DNA of 64,000 bases from Sebastes aleutianus (taxonomy: Eukaryota > Chordata > Actinopteri > Perciformes > Sebastidae): the NCBI GenBank assembly GCA_916700875.1, contig CAKAKS010000032.1, forward strand, positions 21,691,629 through 21,755,628, written 5' to 3'. Both the position numbers and the translations under genes were made by a program. This document shows positions 12,568 through 24,809 of the stretch, piece by piece. The notes beneath the pieces were generated by a model, which made no database searches, was not told the DNA's origin, and worked only from the letters and a program-made list of their open reading frames with translations. The first letter of the stretch is position 1. Every line of letters begins with the position of its first letter.

Positions 12568-12907
12568 TAAGGGATAATGTACAGCGAGTCGGTCATTGTT
12601 GTAAAATAAACCCCGACCAGGGCGATGCAACTTCGCGGAGGGGTGGACCCTGACGCAAAGCGGACTGAAGGGGTTTATTTTACAATAATGACCGGCTCGC
12701 TGTACATTATCCCGCTTATTACACGGCTACTTACTTACAAAAATCATTAATTTGACACAAAAATGGTCCGCCAGTGTCCGACATCAGAACTGCGCCCATA
12801 ACAACGGTCTGTTATACATAGCAACGGTCTGTTATAAAGAAATAACAGACTGTAGAACGCCGTGATTGACCAATCAGAATCGAGTATTCAACAAAGCCGT
12901 GTAATAA
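12568..12907. mobile_element. Foldback repeat, copy 2, intact
   Basis: Begins TAAGGGATAATGTACAGC. Hairpin arms of about 44 bases lie at 12571-12614 and 12671-12714, and the element ends AGCCGTGTAATAA. It matches copy 1 (3424-5363) on both sides of the later insertion there, including the GATTGACCAATCAGAATCG block. Confidence 0.75.
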
Positions 12908-15540
12908 ATAGCATTATATTGTGATACTGTAAGCAAGGCGATATATTCTGTACTATCTAACATTATAGCATTACTTTGAGAGGGCACATACACTGAGAGG
13001 GTGCATATCTTTGCAAATGAAATAAAGCATTGACGGAATTCATCTTTGCATCTACTCTATGTCAACTATTAATTATAGTGTTTTTGAGAACCAATACATA
13101 TCACAAAACATAATATCACCATACTCGAATTTTCCAATATTTTCTTACACCCCTACCTCTACATCATCTTATTCGCCCCAACTGAATTTTGTTCGGCTGA
13201 GGAACACGGATGAAGATAAAACAGAGAAACAGAGCAGATACAGAATAACTGATTATAATATAATAACACAGGCACAGAATACAATTACAGTAATACGGAG
13301 GAGAGCAGCCAGCAGGACTTTTCAGCATACTTAAACAGCCATAATATCATCTAGCTGCATGACAATATCTCAGTGCAGGTGCAGGTGCAGTATATAGGAT
13401 TTGGCCCCTGAATGTGGTCAGGGAAGGAATTTCTTATACGGCAACGGAGAGCTGAGATAAAGCAGATCCCCGACCTCTCTGAATACCTCTGCATATATAC
13501 GCTCCACATCAGCACCGCTCACAAAACACACAATGCTTGTGCATATGCTGGCATATAATGAATGTGGACGCACATACATGGCACACAACCAAACATGCGC
13601 ACATTGAAATGCAAGGATGGACACACACACACACACACACACCCACACACACAGGCCTATAGAGGCTAAGCAGCTGATGACCCTCGGCTAGCTCCTCTTA
13701 TCACTATAAGCCGGTCCTGGCTTAAGGATAAGCAAAAGCAAACCACTGGAACTGACACTTTGGATAGATTTAGGAAAAAATTGTAATGTGGAATTTCTGC
13801 AACCATAAATGATGAACTCTGCGATTTCACAACGTATAGTTTAGTTGCCTCGTAAACACAAAGTGTTAAACATTTGGGATTCGAGCCTGTGGTTTGGCTG
13901 TGTGTGCATGGTTTATGATATTCAAATACCTAGTAAATTGCACCCGCAGGGTCTATGGAGAGTATTTCCCCCCCACAATGACACTTTTTATTACAACCCG
14001 CTGAAAAGGAAGTAGTCGAGAGCTTCTTTCGCCCCTGAGGTTTTAAAATCTTATATTCGTGTATTAAGTTTGCCAAAGACAGATCAGTCAGTGGATTGAA
14101 TCAACTGCCCTCGAATTTCTCAGCCACTTAAATCCCACATAGACAGAACTCGCCAAAGCATCGCAGCCAGTGGTGAAGTCGCAAATCCTTTTTCCTTCTG
14201 CCTCCCGCAGCTTAGGGCTGCAGAGCGAGCGGAGTGGCGGGCTACGGCACGAGCCTTTGAGGTATTCAAAAACACACATACATGACTGGACGGATGAAAC
14301 GGCCTCCGGGGTGGTCCCCGCTCGCAGGTAGGGTTGTGCGTCTTCGTGATGTGTGTGTCTGTGTAGGCATTATGTGTGCACGCCCGTGTCTATTTATATG
14401 TGTATATGCATCCAGTGGAGTGTGCTTCTGTGTGAGACTCCCGCACGATTTCCTGGTGCCTGGCTCGGCGCTGATAAGGACGCGATCCTCTCTAGACTTA
14501 AATGCATTGCAAATTGAAGAGACAATTAGCGCTCTGTTGTTTTACAATCAATAAAGTTGCTGCAGCACAGTTAAAACAGAGAACACTATTGAATTAGTAT
14601 GATGAGGGGGTCAGTCGTTGTCACCTCGGCCACTTAAACAAGTGCTTTTGTAACCGGTTTGCCAAGTAACAATTGAGGTGTTTCCACTGAGTCGTGTATT
14701 TATTCCACTGCCATTCGGTAATTTATGTGCTTCAAAGTGGCAAGCTTGAGGCTTGATTTATCCACTGCTAGCGTGAATATCCAACATTAATCTCCCGTGT
14801 TGGACAGTCCCCCCCTGTCTCATTAATTGTCAGCAAAGGCGACCTCTCCACACACTTTTATAACAGAGGAGCACTGGTGTCGCCCCAGCTGTTTTCTGTG
14901 GTTCTGGAAAACAACAAGGCCCATCTGTCATCGGAGTTGCACTGTATCAGATACCAATCCATCTCCCCTTCCTAAAACACCAGCTTGTTCTCTCAATTTC
15001 CTCAGCCCCCTTCGTTCTTTCCCTCCACATCCCTCCTTTGCTACCCTCCACCTTTCCTTCCATTCATCTCCCTACGATCCCCGAAGGCCCAAGATCAAAC
15101 TGTGAATTACAAAAGTCCTTGAGAAACCCTGATTCAGACGATTCGGTGTCAGCTCCTCGGCCCTCCCGTGTCCCCTAGTGATCCCTGCCCGTCCATCTAT
15201 TACTCCCCCTTTGGACAACCCCCCCCTTTCTGCTTCTTTTCCTCCTCCTCACCAGCTTTCTGATACTAAATCACCTCCAACAGTTATATCTGCCTGCAGG
15301 AGGGAGGGAGGAGGAATACATAGGGAAAATAAATAAAAAGAATTTTAATAAAAAAAAAGAAATAAAAAAAAAAGAAATGTCAGCTGCACACCAGGGACAG
15401 CTAGGCTGATTTCAAATTCCTCAGGTTTCCACATGTTTTGCTCTTGGTGCTGCACCATATACAAAAAAATAACTGTAATTTTGTTTCACAATGATGCTTT
15501 CAACAGCCACCCTATTCAATCACAAAAGAGGCGGGGAAAA
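12908..15540. other. Intergenic DNA, no gene seen
   Basis: Holds a CA run near 13619-13652, a CT-rich patch near 14980-15260 and an A-rich stretch near 15345-15375. Short frames here lack splice context and recognisable motifs. Confidence 0.55.
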
Positions 15541-15544
15541 TGTA

Positions 15545-16384
15545 AACTTGCATTTACATCCTAGACTGTATATGAGAAGTTGACGTATTCACCGTGACGT
15601 CACCCATTGGTTTGCGGACAACGCTTTTGAAGCCTCGAGTTTGGCATTTTGGCATAGATATTTTTAAAAACAGATATTTTCCTTTACGTTTTGCCCTCTT
15701 GTTCACACGCTAACAGAGTTTTTGGTCAACAAATTGGATATTTTTGAAAACGCCTTCTCAGGTGCATATTTGTACTCCGGTTACTTTGTATCTGTGTGGT
15801 CGTGTAAAATGGAGCGTTTCTCCTCATTTCACACATGCCCATTGTTGCTTTGTGTAATGAGCCTGCACTAGAAACACTAACAAAGATGGCAGACTACCGG
15901 CTTTTATCCGCTTTGTTAGCACTGCTCAGACTAATTACTACTTTACATTTGAAAAATGTTACAGTCACAGGAGGCCAAAGCAGGAACACATGAAACATGT
16001 CGAGGCCGAATGATGATTAAATGTGCATTTGGGCAATTAAAGGCGAAGTTTGGAGCACTCAGAAGGACTGTGGACATAAACCTGAATGACCTCTCTTTTG
16101 TCATTTATGCATGTAAAGAGACACTCTAAATGGGACCATAATTTACTAAATGAACATCATGCTGTATTGAAGAAGACTTGAAACTAGTGATTGAGACCAT
16201 GAACTCATGTTTACAATGTTTACTGAGGTAATAGATTAAGTGAGAAGTAGGGTCATTTTCTCATAGACTTCTATACAATCTGACATTTTGCAACCAGAGG
16301 AGTCGCCCCCTGCTGGCTATTAGAAAGAATGCAAGTTTAAGGCGCTTCCACATTGGCCTCACTTCTCAGACCCGGAGGTTTCCT
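15545..16384. mobile_element. Dispersed repeat, longer copy; inverted partial copy near 62.4 kb
   Basis: The segment 16060-16384 (CAGTAAACATTGTAAACATG and CCCCCTGCTGGCTATTAG on the appropriate strands) recurs in opposite orientation at about 62431-62700. Both include the CTCCGGGTCTGA-type terminus. No open transposase or RT frame is seen, and the class is unclear. Confidence 0.6.
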
Positions 16385-16389
16385 CCTGA

Positions 16390-17639
16390 TTTACATACAT
16401 TTTGAGAAGTTAATAATCACTAATAAATGTACAAATTTGAAGTAAGACTGTATTGAATGAGGAAATTGCAGGTTTTGTACAGGTGCGAAAGTGCACCGAT
16501 ATGCTGCATGAATGACTCACATCTGTAAAACGAGGGCAAGCAATCAAGATGCCGCAGGGCCTCGAAAGTATATCTCTGTAGCTTTTGACAAGCTCGTTAA
16601 TTGATGAAGACATCAGTGATGATCGGTTCATAAAATGCACGGCCACTAGTGTTCTAGTTTGCCAAGTGTAATCTCAGGATTACATTTTCCAGGACAAGAA
16701 TCAAACACACACACACTCTGATGTCTTATCCAAGAACACATCCAGCCTCTATATGTAATAGGGTTTGAGCCAACAGTGAACTGGTTGTGCTTTGTCTGCA
16801 TAATCCATTACAGAGACAAGTGAGGAAGGTGGCAGCAGAGTAAAGTACAGAGAATCAGAAGCAAAACTCTTTCCATTCCTACCTTGACCCACTGGGTTTT
16901 CCTCTTCTCTGCGGCAGTTTGACGGACAAGCCTCTGCAATTCTATAAAGGTGTAGTGAAACGTGTCATCTGTCTTTCCTGGTGGACCGATGTCAACCCCA
17001 CTCTCATATGAGACGCTGTTCGCCTGACAAACGGCCCCGGGGCGTGCCAGCTAGAGCAGATGAGGGGCAGGGGGAGGGACGCGGGCCATTTTTGATATTA
17101 AGATGATGGAGACGCCGCTCCGTTTTTTTTTTCCGCCGAACGGCCCGGAGCCAGATTGCTTCTTTAGAGAAATGAATTAAGCTCAACGTCCCTCCACAGG
17201 AGACAGGAAGTTAACAGAATGAGAACAAAACACACACAGGTGCTGCTGTTCGCGCGGAAGTGATTGATGAGATGCTAGATCAGGATTTCCTTTGGCTGAA
17301 TTACTCGCGCTTGTCCTGAAATTACGGCGTTGCAGCTCCTTGCTGCATTGTTTGGTATTCGCCTTTGAGCCTGGTCTATTTCACGTAAGACCTGGCTGGC
17401 AACTGTGTGTGTGTGTGTGTGTTTCTAATCTCTATTTATCCAGGGAAGGTCTGCTCAGCACTTGGGCTCTTTTTGCAATAACACTCTGCTTCACATTTCT
17501 AGAGCTAGTTAGAAACACTCACATCCAGGCATTTTCAAGAACTATTACAGTTCTAAATTGTTGAATACACACCTGTTCAATGCTTCAGGAGTCAGGAATT
17601 TTTTTTTAAGACTTTTAAATTGATTCTTTAATGCCAGAA
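16390..17639. other. Intergenic DNA, no gene seen
   Basis: Non-repetitive apart from a TG run at about 17403-17422 and a T tract at 17123-17132. The stretch 16990-17200 is GC-rich for this window, but no splice-flanked frame was found. Confidence 0.5.
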
Positions 17640-18474
17640 TCGAATACGTCAACAAACACAAACCGCAGCCGGCAGCAGCTAGCCGAAACTAGAAAGTAGA
17701 AAACATCAGAGGGTCCGCGTAGATACGACCTGCACCCTCACATATTAAATCCAAAGAGGTAAACACTACACATACAGTAAAGTATGGAAACACTTTGGGT
17801 TTCACACATTGCCAGGGAAAGCAGAGCTAGACATCACGACTAAAGCTGCATGCTAACTCTGTCATGGACAAGAAACGTTACCGTATTGCGCCCATATGCT
17901 GACATTTATGTTAAATGCATTCAAACGGCCCCGATGGAGCCGAGCATGGATGTATGAAGAGAACGGAGCTGACGGGAGAGCTAGCGACGGACTTGGCGAA
18001 GTTAGCGGAAGTATATATGTATGACATCCGGTTTTCAAATTAAGGTTTTAACAAAGGGAACAGTATATACAAAATACATATATGGAAATAAGATTGTATT
18101 ATATTTACCAGAAGTATAAAACATTACATGTCCCTTATAAATTAGAAAGAAAATACCAATAATATGTGAGGGGAATGTCTTTATTCTTTTTCTTGGCTGG
18201 AAAACATGTAATAAATAATGCCTGACAATGACTGATATATTTGTCTTCAGGATATCTCTGACTACAGACGTGCTGAAAATCAAACATTTTTACTGTATTA
18301 ATCTAAAGATTTTCCAAAGTAAAAGTCCCTAGAAGTGTATGATTCAACTTTAGTTTTGAAAAAGTTACCAAAAATCGCAATAAATCATAATATAGAATCG
18401 CAATACATATTGAATCGGCACTCAAGTATCGTGATAGTATCAAATCGGGAGAGAGGTGAATCATCGCAGCCCTA
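17640..18474 (+). mobile_element. hAT transposon relic with a BED-finger remnant
   Basis: The right end reads ATCATCGCAGCCCTA, a common fish hAT terminus. The left end is not found. Positions 17776-17932 read as a degenerate BED zinc finger. The 3' half has CAATACATATTGAATCGG and related GAATCG motifs. It abuts the Tc1 element closely on its right. Confidence 0.5.
17776..17932 (+). pseudogene. Degenerate BED-type zinc finger of a hAT transposase
   Basis: The frame reads SKVWKHFGFH, the aromatic opening typical of BED fingers, and later LCHGQE, in the spacing of the second Cys pair. An in-frame TAA falls just before LCH, and the finger's His end is not intact. BED domains bind DNA and are characteristic of hAT transposases. 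This is a dead remnant rather than a host ZBED gene. Confidence 0.45.
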
Positions 18475-18493
18475 ATAGTTATGGGAAAGGATA

Positions 18494-18707
18494 CAGACGT
18501 AGGCAAAGTTGTTGGTAACGTTCCGTTAAAGAGAGAAAAACCCACAATGGTCACTGAAATAACTTGAAACTGACAAAAGTAATAATAAATAAAAATTCAC
18601 TGAAAATTAACTAATGAAAATCAGATATTGTTTTTGAATTATGGTTCAGCAGAATCATTTAAAAAAACAAACTAATGAAACTGGCCTGGACAAAAATGAT
18701 GGTACCC
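18494..18707. repeat. Left terminal inverted repeat of the Tc1 element
   Basis: 214 bases running CAGACGTAGG...GATGGTACCC. About 96% identical by eye to the reverse complement of 19900-20113. Confidence 0.9.
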
Positions 18708-18712
18708 TTAAC

Positions 18713-19768
18713 TTAATATTTTGTTGCACAACCTTTTGAGGCAATCACTGCAATCAAGTGATTTCTGTAACTCTCAATGAGACTTCTGCACCTGTCGACA
18801 GGTATGTTGGCCCACTCCTCGTGAGCAAACTGCTCCAGCTGTCTCAGGTTTGAAGGGTGCCTTCTCCGAATGCATGTTTCAGCTCCTTCCACAGATGTTC
18901 AATAGGATTTAGATCCGGGCTCATAGAAGGCCACTTCAGAATAGTCCAATGTTTTGTTCTTAGCCATTCTTGGGTGTTTTTAGCTGTGTTTTGGGTCATT
19001 ATCCTGTTTGAGGACCCATGACCTGCAACTGAGACCAAGCTTTCTGACACTGGGCAGCACATTTCGCTCCAGAATGCCTTGATAGTCTTGAGATTTCATT
19101 GCACCCTGCACAGATTCAAGACACCCTGTGCCAGATGCAGCAAAGCAGCCCCATAACATAACCTAGCCTTCTCCATGTTTCACATTAGGTACAGTGTTCT
19201 TTTCTTTGGATGCTTCATTTTTGCGTCTGTGAACATAGAGCTGATGTGACTTGCCAAAAAGCTCCAGTTTTGTCTCATCTGTCCAAAGGACATTCTCCCA
19301 GAAGCTTTGTGGCTTGTCAATATGCATTTTGGAAAATTCCAGTCTCGCTTTTTTATGATTTGGTGTCCTCCTGGGTCGTCTTCCATTAAGTCCACTTTGG
19401 CTCAAACAGTGACGGATGGTGCGATCTGACACTGATGTACCTTGACCTTGGAGTTCACCTCTAATCTCTTTGGAAGTTGTTCTGGGCTCTTTGGTTACCA
19501 TTCGTATTATCCGTCTCTTCAATATGTCATCAATTTTCCCCTTGCGGCCACGTCCAGGGAGGTAGGCTACAGTCCCATGGACCTTAAACTTCTGAATAAT
19601 ATGTGCAGCTGTAGTCACAGGAACATCAAGCTGCTTGGAGATGGTCTTATAGCCTTTACCTTTAACATGAAGGTCTATAATGTTCTTTCTGATCTCCTGA
19701 GACAACTCTCTCCTTAGCTTTCTGTGGTCCATGTTCAGTGTGGTACACACCATGATGCCAAACAGCAC
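18713..19768 (-). pseudogene. Tc1-like transposase, disrupted
   Basis: The N-terminal half is open from 19768 (or the internal Met at 19732). It has paired helix-turn-helix DNA-binding regions (LHVKGKGYKTISKQLDV; KEPRTTSKEIRGEL), a GRGRKGK linker and the first catalytic Asp in WTDETKLELFG. A TAG at about 19165-19163 interrupts the frame after VKHGEG. In-frame sequence then resumes (WGCFAASGTG) to the second catalytic Asp in QDNDPKH. A two-base loss next follows, and SPDLNPIEHLWKELK with the catalytic Glu lies in the shifted frame. A further shift precedes the C-terminal RCRSLIESY region, which ends at TAA 18713-18715. All three DDE residues remain but cannot be read in one frame. Confidence 0.9.
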
Positions 19769-19899
19769 AGTGACTACTTTTCACCCTTTAAATAGGCAGA
19801 CTGACTGATTACAAGTTTGAAGATACCTGTGATGCTATTTACAGGACACACCTTAGTTTAATATGTCCCTATGGTCACATTATTTTACATCTTTTCTAG

Positions 19900-20113
19900 G
19901 GGTACCATCATTTTTGTCCTGGCCAGTTTCATTAGTTTGTTTTTTAAAATGATTCTGTTGAACCACAATTCAAAAACAATATCTGATTTTCATTAGTTCA
20001 TTTTCAGTAAATTTTTATTTATTATTACTTTTGTCAGTTTCAAGTTATTTCAGTGACCATTGTGGGTTTTTCTCTCTTTAACGGAACATTACCAACAACT
20101 TTGCCTACGTCTG
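19900..20113. repeat. Right terminal inverted repeat of the Tc1 element
   Basis: 214 bases running GGGTACCATC...CCTACGTCTG, the complement of the left repeat with a handful of substitutions and no length change. Confidence 0.9.
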
Positions 20114-20115
20114 TA

Positions 20116-21743
20116 GCATATACTTTATTCATTTTTGCCACCTGGGTATCCCAGCTTGTCTCGCAATTTCAAGCGGTGACATTCAAAATGCGACGTTATG
20201 CAATCATCGCTGTCACTTTGGGACAGGCCTGAAGGGAGCGTGTTTTATTGGCTGGAACTGGGCGACAAAGCCAGTCTGATCTTAAAAGCGTGTGGTGGAA
20301 AAAGTCATTAGGATTAAAGGCCCAATCAGATGCTAATCAGCTGATCTTGGGGGACTTGGGTCTTGTTTGTGTGTTACAGTTCAGAGTTAAACAAATAAGA
20401 CAGGAAATGAGGAGGAGGAGGGGAAATTCATCCACACATGCACATACAGTAAGCACACACACACACACACAAACACACAAACACACACGCACAAACAGTA
20501 TAAAGAGGGCAGGTGTACTAGATGCCCCGCAATGCTCGACTGACTAGCTGACTGGCAAGGTCACACCGATTTTTGGATGAGTATGCCAGGCATCACTGAA
20601 CCCACCGCTGACAGGGGAAGTGGAGGATGCACGTGCACACTTGCAAACACACACACAAGCCTGTGGGGATCACTCTCTCTCTCTCGCTATTGCACACACA
20701 CACACACACACACAGCAATGCACAAGGGCGAAGAAGCCTCCATGATTAAATTGGTTTATTTAAGAGGGGGAAAGCGGGGTTGGCAGTCAGGGAGCAAAGG
20801 CAGATAGGGGGTAAATACATTTAAATGCATTTCTATGGTTAAGCAGACATATGGAATGGGTTTGGGGGGGGGGGTTAAAAAGAGAGGAACCAATAAATGC
20901 AAGTTTTTAAGCATGGAAGCAGGATAAAAGAGGCAGGCGAACTTATAGAAAAGCGCCATGAGAAAGCACTGATAAGAAGGTGGGCTGTGAAATTAATATT
21001 TGCAAGTAATTTAACATAAACGACAAGAAATGCATATGATTTATGTAAACAAAGTGCTTACAGTATCATGTACACACAAGCAAACCCACACGTATACAGC
21101 AACAGTGAGAGACAAGCTGGTGGTTAAGACTAGAGCAGTTCCCAAACCGCCTCTTTGACAGGCAGCTAAACCGCATTAACAGAAACAATGGAGCACTCAA
21201 TCTCGTCCACGTTCCCCGGAGAGTCCCAGAGAGGGGTAGCGGGGTGAGAGGAAGGAGATTTAGCCTAATATACGTGGGGAGGCTGAGGCTTTGGCATGAC
21301 CCGGTTTTCCAACGCGGCTGTCTGTCAGCGGGTAATTGAGGAATAGCAAGGTATAGGCCGCTGCCTGAGTCAGTGGATAAGTAATGATCTTTTTGGGTCA
21401 TTGACCCCCGTCCATTATAGTTAATCTAATCTGAAGAATAAATAATGAAACTCACCTACGAGGCGATCCCCGAGCGGATCAGCACTCGTGCCAGCATGTC
21501 AGCACTCATTCTAAGAAGTGTCTTAAAAGGCTGCAAAAGCCAGTTGATTCCCACAGACCAGGCACAGCTGTTGTAAGTGCCTGGATGACCAAGAAGTCTG
21601 TCTGTCAGCCTCCCCGTCTGTCTTCAAAGCACTATTAATTGAATTTTTCGCCACTCGAGGGCATCGGAATAAACTGTAAACACAACACTGACATTTTATC
21701 ATCTTACAAAGTTGATATGATGAACTTTTTAGCAAACAGCTGC
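20116..21743. other. Intergenic DNA, no gene seen
   Basis: Contains CA runs at about 20454-20490 and 20690-20714 and a G run near 20863-20873. No exon-like frame with splice signals was identified. Confidence 0.55.
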
Positions 21744-21751
21744 CTATTTAC

Positions 21752-22920
21752 CAGTGGTGGAGGAAGTACTCAGAACTTTTACTTCAGTAAAAGTAGCAAG
21801 TCAGTGAAGAAAGTAAAAGTCATGCATTCAAAATCTTATTTAAGTAAAAGTACAAAAGTATTAGCATCAAAATATACTTAAAGTGGGGCTGTCAATTGAT
21901 TAAAATATTTAATTGTGATAAAACGCATGATTGTCCATAGTTAATCGTGATTAATTGCAATTTTATCGCTAAGTTATCTGGTCAAAATGTACCTTAAAGG
22001 GAGATTTGTCATGGGAGTGGACAAATATGCTTGCTTTATGCAAATGTATGTATATAGTTATAATTGGAAATCAACTAACAACACAAAACAATGACAAATA
22101 TTGTCCAGAAACCCTCACAGGTACTGCGTTTAGCATAAAAAATATGCTCAAATCGTGACATGGCAAACTGAAGCCCAACAGGCAACAAGAGCTGTCAGTG
22201 TGCTGACTTGACTATGACTTGCCCCAAACTGCATGTGATTATCATAAAGTAGGCATGTCTGTAAAGGGGAGACTCGTGGGTACCCATAGAACCCATTTTC
22301 ATTCACATATCTCGAGGTCAGAGGTCAAGGGACCCCTTTGAAAATAGCCATGACAGTTTTTCCTCACCAAAAGTTAGCGCAAGTTTGGAACGTTTTTAAG
22401 CCTCCGTCATGACAAGCTAGTATGGCATGGTTGGTACCAATGGATTCCTTAGGTTTTTCTAGTTTCATATGATGCCATGTATCTTCACTCTGAGCCCGTT
22501 ATTAGTGGCATTAAAATGAATTTGCGTTAATGCATTATTATCGCGTTAACTTTGACAGCCCTAACTTAAAGAACAAAATTAAAAGTACTCATTATGAAGA
22601 ATGGCCCATTTCATGTTATATTACTGAATTTTAATTATTGATGCATTCATGTGTAGCTTACATCACGTTAATGTTGCAGCTGGTAAAGGTGGAGCTATTT
22701 TAACTACTTTATATACTGCTGGGACGCTTGTGAATGTACCCTCGGGATCAATAACGTTTTATCTTTATCCATAATAATAAATCATCATTATTTGTTGATT
22801 ATATTTTGTATTATTAATCTCAATCTGCAAAGTAACTAAAGGTATCAAACAAAGGTAGTGGAGTAACAAGTACAATAGTATAAATTAGCAGAAAATGTAC
22901 TTAGTTACTTTCCACCACTG
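21752..22920. mobile_element. hAT-type MITE (CAGTGGTGGAGGAAGTAC family) with a nested insertion
   Basis: Ends CAGTGGTGG...CCACCACTG, flanked by the identical 8-mer CTATTTAC at 21744-21751 and 22921-22928. Interior of AAGTAAAAGTA-type steps is typical of an abundant fish hAT MITE. It is split by a second element at 21884-22563. Confidence 0.9.
21884..22563. mobile_element. Nested hAT-like MITE (GGGCTGTCAA family), copy 1
   Basis: Starts TGGGGCTGTCAATTGATT, ends TTTGACAGCCCTA, and is flanked by identical ACTTAAAG at 21876-21883 and 22564-22571. The interior contains repeated ATTAATCG-type motifs and a conserved segment (about 22226-22480) also found at 26.98-27.24 kb and 50.72-50.97 kb. Confidence 0.9.
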
Positions 22921-22928
22921 CTATTTAC

Positions 22929-24141
22929 ACATCCAGCAGACATGCAGCGACATTAGCACACATTTGGCTATTGCATGCCTGACCGATATAAGTTCAATAT
23001 TCACTCTTCTTTTATCTTTGTTTTGGTCTCCACCAACTACTGGGGGACATATCGCTTTTTAGCCACTAAATTCTGTAAAAGTCTTTAGTTTGGTGCAGGG
23101 CAAGCAGCACACAGTGGCCTTATCTGGCTGTGACTGAGAATAAGATTGATGAGAGCAGTGAGAGAGAACCAAACAGTAAAGTTGCGGACCATAAAACCAA
23201 AGCACTGAGCTAAAAGATACTGAAACACTTCATAGAGCTGATGGGAAACTGCAGAGCTGAGCGATATCCTTTGTAGGTTCATCAACTTTCATGTTACATA
23301 ATCACTTGACCCATTGTTAATATGAAAATATTAATTAGCGCAGCTTTTAAGAGTTCAAACATTTTAAGGAGATAGTGCTGCGCTTATTTGCTTTCTGAGA
23401 TGAGAAGTGTTTGTATTAACTAAGGAGCTGGAGTCTGTGTTAAGCCTAGCTTAGCATAAAGAACGGAGGCAGAAGGAGCACTTAAACTGGCTCTGCCCAA
23501 AGTGTCCTCTAAATCTGACAAATGTAAGTGTTACTTCTCCTTTATTTAGCCTCCAGATAGACAATAGATAGATATTTTAAGGAGACAATTATGTAATAGA
23601 ACTATTTCTTGGCGAACATCAGATGTGTGCCTGACTGCACAGCTTCTCAACGTTTTGTTGTCACAGTACAGTTGCCAGGTTTGGTATCATCATGCTTGTT
23701 ACAGAGACTACAACCAAACCTTGTGCTCAGCGTATCTGACTACCCACGGTACAGCCAAAGATGCTATGCAAAAGTGCAAACTCTCCCTAAAAAATCACCT
23801 AAAATTGTTGTTTTTGTATTTCTATTTATGTATGGCTTAAACAAACATGATAAAGTGTCAAAATATGCCTTAGAGTTGTGGGTGTATAGGCATTTTAATT
23901 TTAATTTTCAACATAGCCTGTCTTGGCGTTTCACAGATACAGACAGACATGAGGTTGATATCAATATTTTGATACCACTCTCGGAAGTGTATTTCCCAAA
24001 ATGTTGAATTATCCACACCGTAGGTGCCCAAATTTTGTAAATCTCACCAAGGTAATAATTGACACAAAAATCAATTTTTATTGCACTTGCTTTAGTAATT
24101 ATTAAAGAAATGCAACACTGCTGTGCTACAAATTACAACAG
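22929..24141. other. Intergenic DNA, no gene seen
   Basis: No clear repeat boundaries. A 132-codon frame at 23609-24007 has no recognised motif, no splice-site logic and ordinary AT-rich composition. I regard it as chance. Confidence 0.45.
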
Positions 24142-24149
24142 GCTACAAA

Positions 24150-24800
24150 CAGTGTTTCCCACAGGATTTTGTGAGACTGTGGTGGGTGGACCTCAGAACC
24201 TTTAGGGAGGGTTTGGGGGCATGCTCTCCCAGAAGAACATTTTGTACTTTTTAAAAGTTAAATGCATCAATCTGGTGCACTTTGAGAACAAAATTATGAA
24301 ACTAGATCTATGAAGACGAGCCGCCGGCCACCTTTTCACTTGCGCCTTTCCAATCCGACCTAGAGCCGACCCTCTCTGACCCGCCGAGGTGAATCCCCCG
24401 GGTGGGTGGACCTTGGAACCTCTAGAGAGGTCGGGGGGCATGCTCTCCTGGAAGAAAATTTTGTACATTTTAAAAGTTAAATGCATCAATCTGGTGCACT
24501 TTGAGAGCAAAATTATGAGACTAGATCTATGAAGACAAAGCCGCGGGCCACCTTTACACTTGCGCCTTTCCAAGCCGACCTAGAGCCGGTCTTTGCGGAG
24601 GCAATGCTCAGCAGGGGCCAGCCGGCACCGGGGAAAAAGTCCCACGAAGGGATCCTCCCACACCGAGCGGCCCTCTCTGACCCGCCGAGGTGAACCCCCC
24701 CCGGGCAGACTGCGCAAACCCATTCCCTGAGAAGTGTAAAAAAATATCTTTGGTTCATTATGAAACTGTGGCGGGTCTAGGTAATTAATGGGAAACACTG
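24150..24800. mobile_element. hAT-like repeat (CAGTGTTTCCCA family) with internal tandem duplication
   Basis: Termini CAGTGTTTCCCACA and TGGGAAACACTG are inverted repeats. GGCTACA occurs next to both ends (24141-24147 and 24801-24807), consistent with a target duplication. Inside, a ~220-bp GC-rich unit is duplicated (24181-24400 and 24401-24706); the second unit has about 75 bases more. Confidence 0.75.
24181..24706. repeat. Tandem duplication, two units
   Basis: Both units start GGTGGGTGGACC and share GTTAAATGCATCAATCTGG and the CCGACCTAGAGCCG block. The second unit retains about 75 bases (near 24598-24672) missing from the first, so the first unit carries a deletion or the second an insertion. 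Confidence 0.8.
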
Positions 24801-24809
24801 GGCTACACC

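Larger units (their letters stand above)
18494..20113 (-). mobile_element. Tc1/mariner element with long terminal inverted repeats
   Basis: 1620 bp bounded by TA at 18492-18493 and 20114-20115, the Tc1 target duplication. Left (18494-18707) and right (19900-20113) inverted repeats are both 214 bases, start CAGACGTAGGCAAAG and differ at about eight positions. The transposase between them is on the - strand and is broken. Long inverted repeats put it in the same structural class as Sleeping Beauty-like fish Tc1 elements. Confidence 0.93.

Noticed and set aside
16905..16950. Possible mini-exon after CTGCGGCAG
   Set aside because: Only about 37 bases, with a weak donor and no partner exon or recognisable peptide.
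18844..19062. Separate gene encoding a SPDLNPIEHLW motif
   Set aside because: This is the frameshifted C-terminal part of the Tc1 transposase at 18713-19768, not an independent gene.
23609..24007. 132-codon + strand frame
   Set aside because: No recognisable domain and AT-rich background composition. It is within chance expectation for 64 kb in six frames.
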